From the NCBI GenBank assembly GCA_035651635.1, contig DASRFK010000096.1:1-34258 (forward strand): a stretch of 34,258 bases of DNA, written 5' to 3'. This document shows positions 32,660 to 34,258 of the stretch, one piece after another. A program made the translations under genes and the position numbers. How positions within the stretch are numbered: position 1 is the first letter of the stretch; each line of letters begins with the position of its first letter. The notes below the pieces were generated by a model. The model was not told the DNA's origin. It was given only the letters and a program-made list of their open reading frames with translations, and did no database searches. The DNA comes from JANXQE01 sp035651635 (GTDB taxonomy: Bacteria > Verrucomicrobiota > Verrucomicrobiia > Limisphaerales > UBA8199).

Positions 32660-34258
32660 ATGAAATCATTGAAGGTTCTGCATAGTTACCGGAATCGTTG
32701 GTGGGTCGCCCTGCTGGGTGTGGGCGCGGTTGCCTCGTCCGTCTCGGCGGCCGAAACCAACGCGCCTCCGGCGGCAGCTGCCGCGCTTACCCCCGAACAG
32801 ATGTTCGAAGGCGGCACCAATGCGTACAGTAACTGGCTGGACCTCTCCGCCGGGGGTTTTCTCACGGGCGGCAATAAAGCCCAGGCGCAACAACAGCACC
32901 ACACCTCGACCGGCGCGTTCGGTGGGATCGAGGATCTGCATTTCCAGGGCGATGTGGCCAAGGGCACAACCTTCACTTTGGATGGCCGCTCCATTTTCGA
33001 CAATCATGACTACGACTTGAGCCTGGGTCTCTCGAAGGAAAAGCTCGGCTATCTGCGGTTCTCCTTCAGCGAGTTCCGGACCTGGTACAACGGCGATGGC
33101 GGATTTTTCCCGCCTTCGGGCGCCTACTATCCCGGCTCGGATGACGCGCTCGGCCTGGATCGGGGAGAAATCTCATTCGAAGGCGGCCTGACACTGGAGA
33201 AATTGCCCCAGATTAAATTTAAGTACACACACACCTTTCGTGATGGAGACAAGAGCTCGACCAGCTGGGGCTTGACCCATCCCGGGGACGACGTTCTTCG
33301 CGGCCTTAGTCCGTCGTTGTACCATCTCGACGAGCATAGCGACCTGTTCGAATTGGACGTCACGCACCACATCAAGGCCACCGAGGTGGGTGTGGGATTT
33401 TCGTATCAAAGCGGCAAACTCAACGACTCATTGAAGATCGACCAGTTCCCGGGCGAACCGGTGGAGCAGAAAATTACCGATAACCAGGGGACGTCGTACG
33501 ATCTATTCAACGCGCACGCCTTTACGGAGACCTGGATTAAGAAGAATCTCTTTCTCTCGACGGGTTTCTCCTACTCCGACCTCGACAATACCTTCTCCGG
33601 GAGCCGCATTTACGGCAATGATTTCGACGTAAATTATATTCCCAGCGCGCAGAGCGGCTTCGGCTATTACGCTCTAAATGGCGGCTCACGGCTCGATGAA
33701 TACGTGATGAATGTGAACCTGCTGGCCAAGCCCTGGCCGCACTGGTCATTTGTGCCATCTATCCGCGTCCAAAAGGAAGATACCGACGCGAATTTTAGCG
33801 GTCTGGAAACCCTGGGGGATAACACCGCCACTCCCTTCAACGGCAATAGCACCGAAGGCATTCTCGATGTTCGCGAGCGTCTGGATGTGACCTACAACGG
33901 GTTTACGAACTGGGTTCTGTACGCCCGCGGTGACGTCACCGAAGGAACTGGCAACCTCAAGGAAAACGGCGGGACAATACCAATCAACGACATTGGAGTG
34001 CCGCCCATCCAGCAGAACACGGACGATGATCGGTTTTTTCAAAAGTACAGCGCTGGCGCACGATGGTATCCGCTGCGGCAGATGACGTTTGATTTTGGCG
34101 GGTACTACAAGCTCAACGACTATACCTACAATCATTTGGCCGACAGCACGCCCAACAACAGCTTCAACCGCTACCCCGCCTATTTGGTGGTGCAGAACTT
34201 TGAAACCCTCGACGGCAACCTCCGGATGACGCTGCGCCCCGTCCAAAACATCACCCTG
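32660..34258 (+). CDS. Outer-membrane beta-barrel porin of a porin-cytochrome complex (3' end outside window)
   Basis: The frame is open from ATG 32660 to the window end (533 codons, no stop), so the gene is partial. It has a signal peptide (about 1-31, ending SSVSAAE) and a short Ala/Pro linker. The rest is alternating amphipathic strands with aromatic girdles and polar turns, such as 'WLDLSAGGFLTGG', 'KLGYLRFSFSEFRTWYNGDG', 'IKFKYTHTFRDGD' and 'AGARWYPLRQMTFDFGGYY', as in MtrB/PioB-type barrels that sheath a conduit cytochrome. No cysteine occurs in the visible part, so the N-terminal CXXC of Shewanella MtrB is absent. Assignment as the conduit barrel rests on strand pattern and on the eight-heme cytochrome 20 bases upstream. 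Confidence 0.82.
   Translation, partial: MKSLKVLHSYRNRWWVALLGVGAVASSVSAAETNAPPAAAAALTPEQMFEGGTNAYSNWLDLSAGGFLTGGNKAQAQQQHHTSTGAFGGIEDLHFQGDVAKGTTFTLDGRSIFDNHDYDLSLGLSKEKLGYLRFSFSEFRTWYNGDGGFFPPSGAYYPGSDDALGLDRGEISFEGGLTLEKLPQIKFKYTHTFRDGDKSSTSWGLTHPGDDVLRGLSPSLYHLDEHSDLFELDVTHHIKATEVGVGFSYQSGKLNDSLKIDQFPGEPVEQKITDNQGTSYDLFNAHAFTETWIKKNLFLSTGFSYSDLDNTFSGSRIYGNDFDVNYIPSAQSGFGYYALNGGSRLDEYVMNVNLLAKPWPHWSFVPSIRVQKEDTDANFSGLETLGDNTATPFNGNSTEGILDVRERLDVTYNGFTNWVLYARGDVTEGTGNLKENGGTIPINDIGVPPIQQNTDDDRFFQKYSAGARWYPLRQMTFDFGGYYKLNDYTYNHLADSTPNNSFNRYPAYLVVQNFETLDGNLRMTLRPVQNITL

Noticed and set aside
1..34258. CRISPR array, transposase, phage genes, rRNA or tRNA
   Set aside because: No regularly spaced direct repeats, no transposase or integrase motif, and no RNA gene core were found on either strand.

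Overview
The window looks like a chromosomal segment of a Verrucomicrobiota bacterium, probably of the Pedosphaera/Limisphaerales type. The evidence is a GloVer-type tandem-repeat secreted protein (11983-13440), a C-terminal or N-terminal beta module of the 'YQL..S-L....W....FRV' kind on several secreted proteins, a remnant of a verrucomicrobial-style prepilin N-terminus, moderately high GC and few strong Shine-Dalgarno sites. The phylum call is an inference from family content, not from a marker gene.

Layout. 1-6.2 kb holds unrelated accessory genes: a secreted parallel beta-helix protein, two membrane proteins of unknown role, a PocR-AraC regulator, a small zinc-finger-like protein and a single-domain response regulator. 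6.2-8.1 kb is a Kup potassium transporter. 8.3-11.9 kb is a compact nitrogen operon, P-II protein - AmtB - glutamine synthetase, with a good sigma-54 (-24/-12) promoter match in front and a strong terminator behind. 12-14.1 kb has the GloVer protein, followed by two copies of a palindromic dispersed repeat that bracket a broken prepilin fragment.

14.1-34.3 kb (end of window) is the notable part: a redox locus with nine c-type cytochrome genes carrying 59 heme-binding motifs by my count (57 CXXCH, one CX3CH, one CX4CH). In order: a monoheme cytochrome; a tetraheme cytochrome / four-cluster ferredoxin / NrfD operon resembling Geobacter Cbc4 (CbcSTU); a second monoheme cytochrome; a seven-heme NapC/NirT-type protein resembling ImcH; two consecutive CbcL-like fusions of a multiheme c domain (11 and 9 hemes) to a membrane b-type cytochrome; a small unknown protein; glutamyl-tRNA reductase (hemA, heme synthesis); two nine-heme secreted cytochromes with a beta-sandwich-like module; an eight-heme DmsE/MtrA-like cytochrome; and an outer-membrane beta-barrel that runs off the window.

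The set reads as a near-complete path for moving electrons from the quinone pool across the periplasm to an outer-membrane porin-cytochrome conduit, i.e. putative extracellular electron transfer (or the reverse, uptake). Single pieces are known families; the combination of three different quinol-oxidising module types with porin, conduit cytochrome and hemA in one verrucomicrobial locus is what deserves attention. A dispersed palindromic repeat (four copies) punctuates the locus and the region before it. No rRNA, tRNA, CRISPR array, transposase or phage gene was seen.
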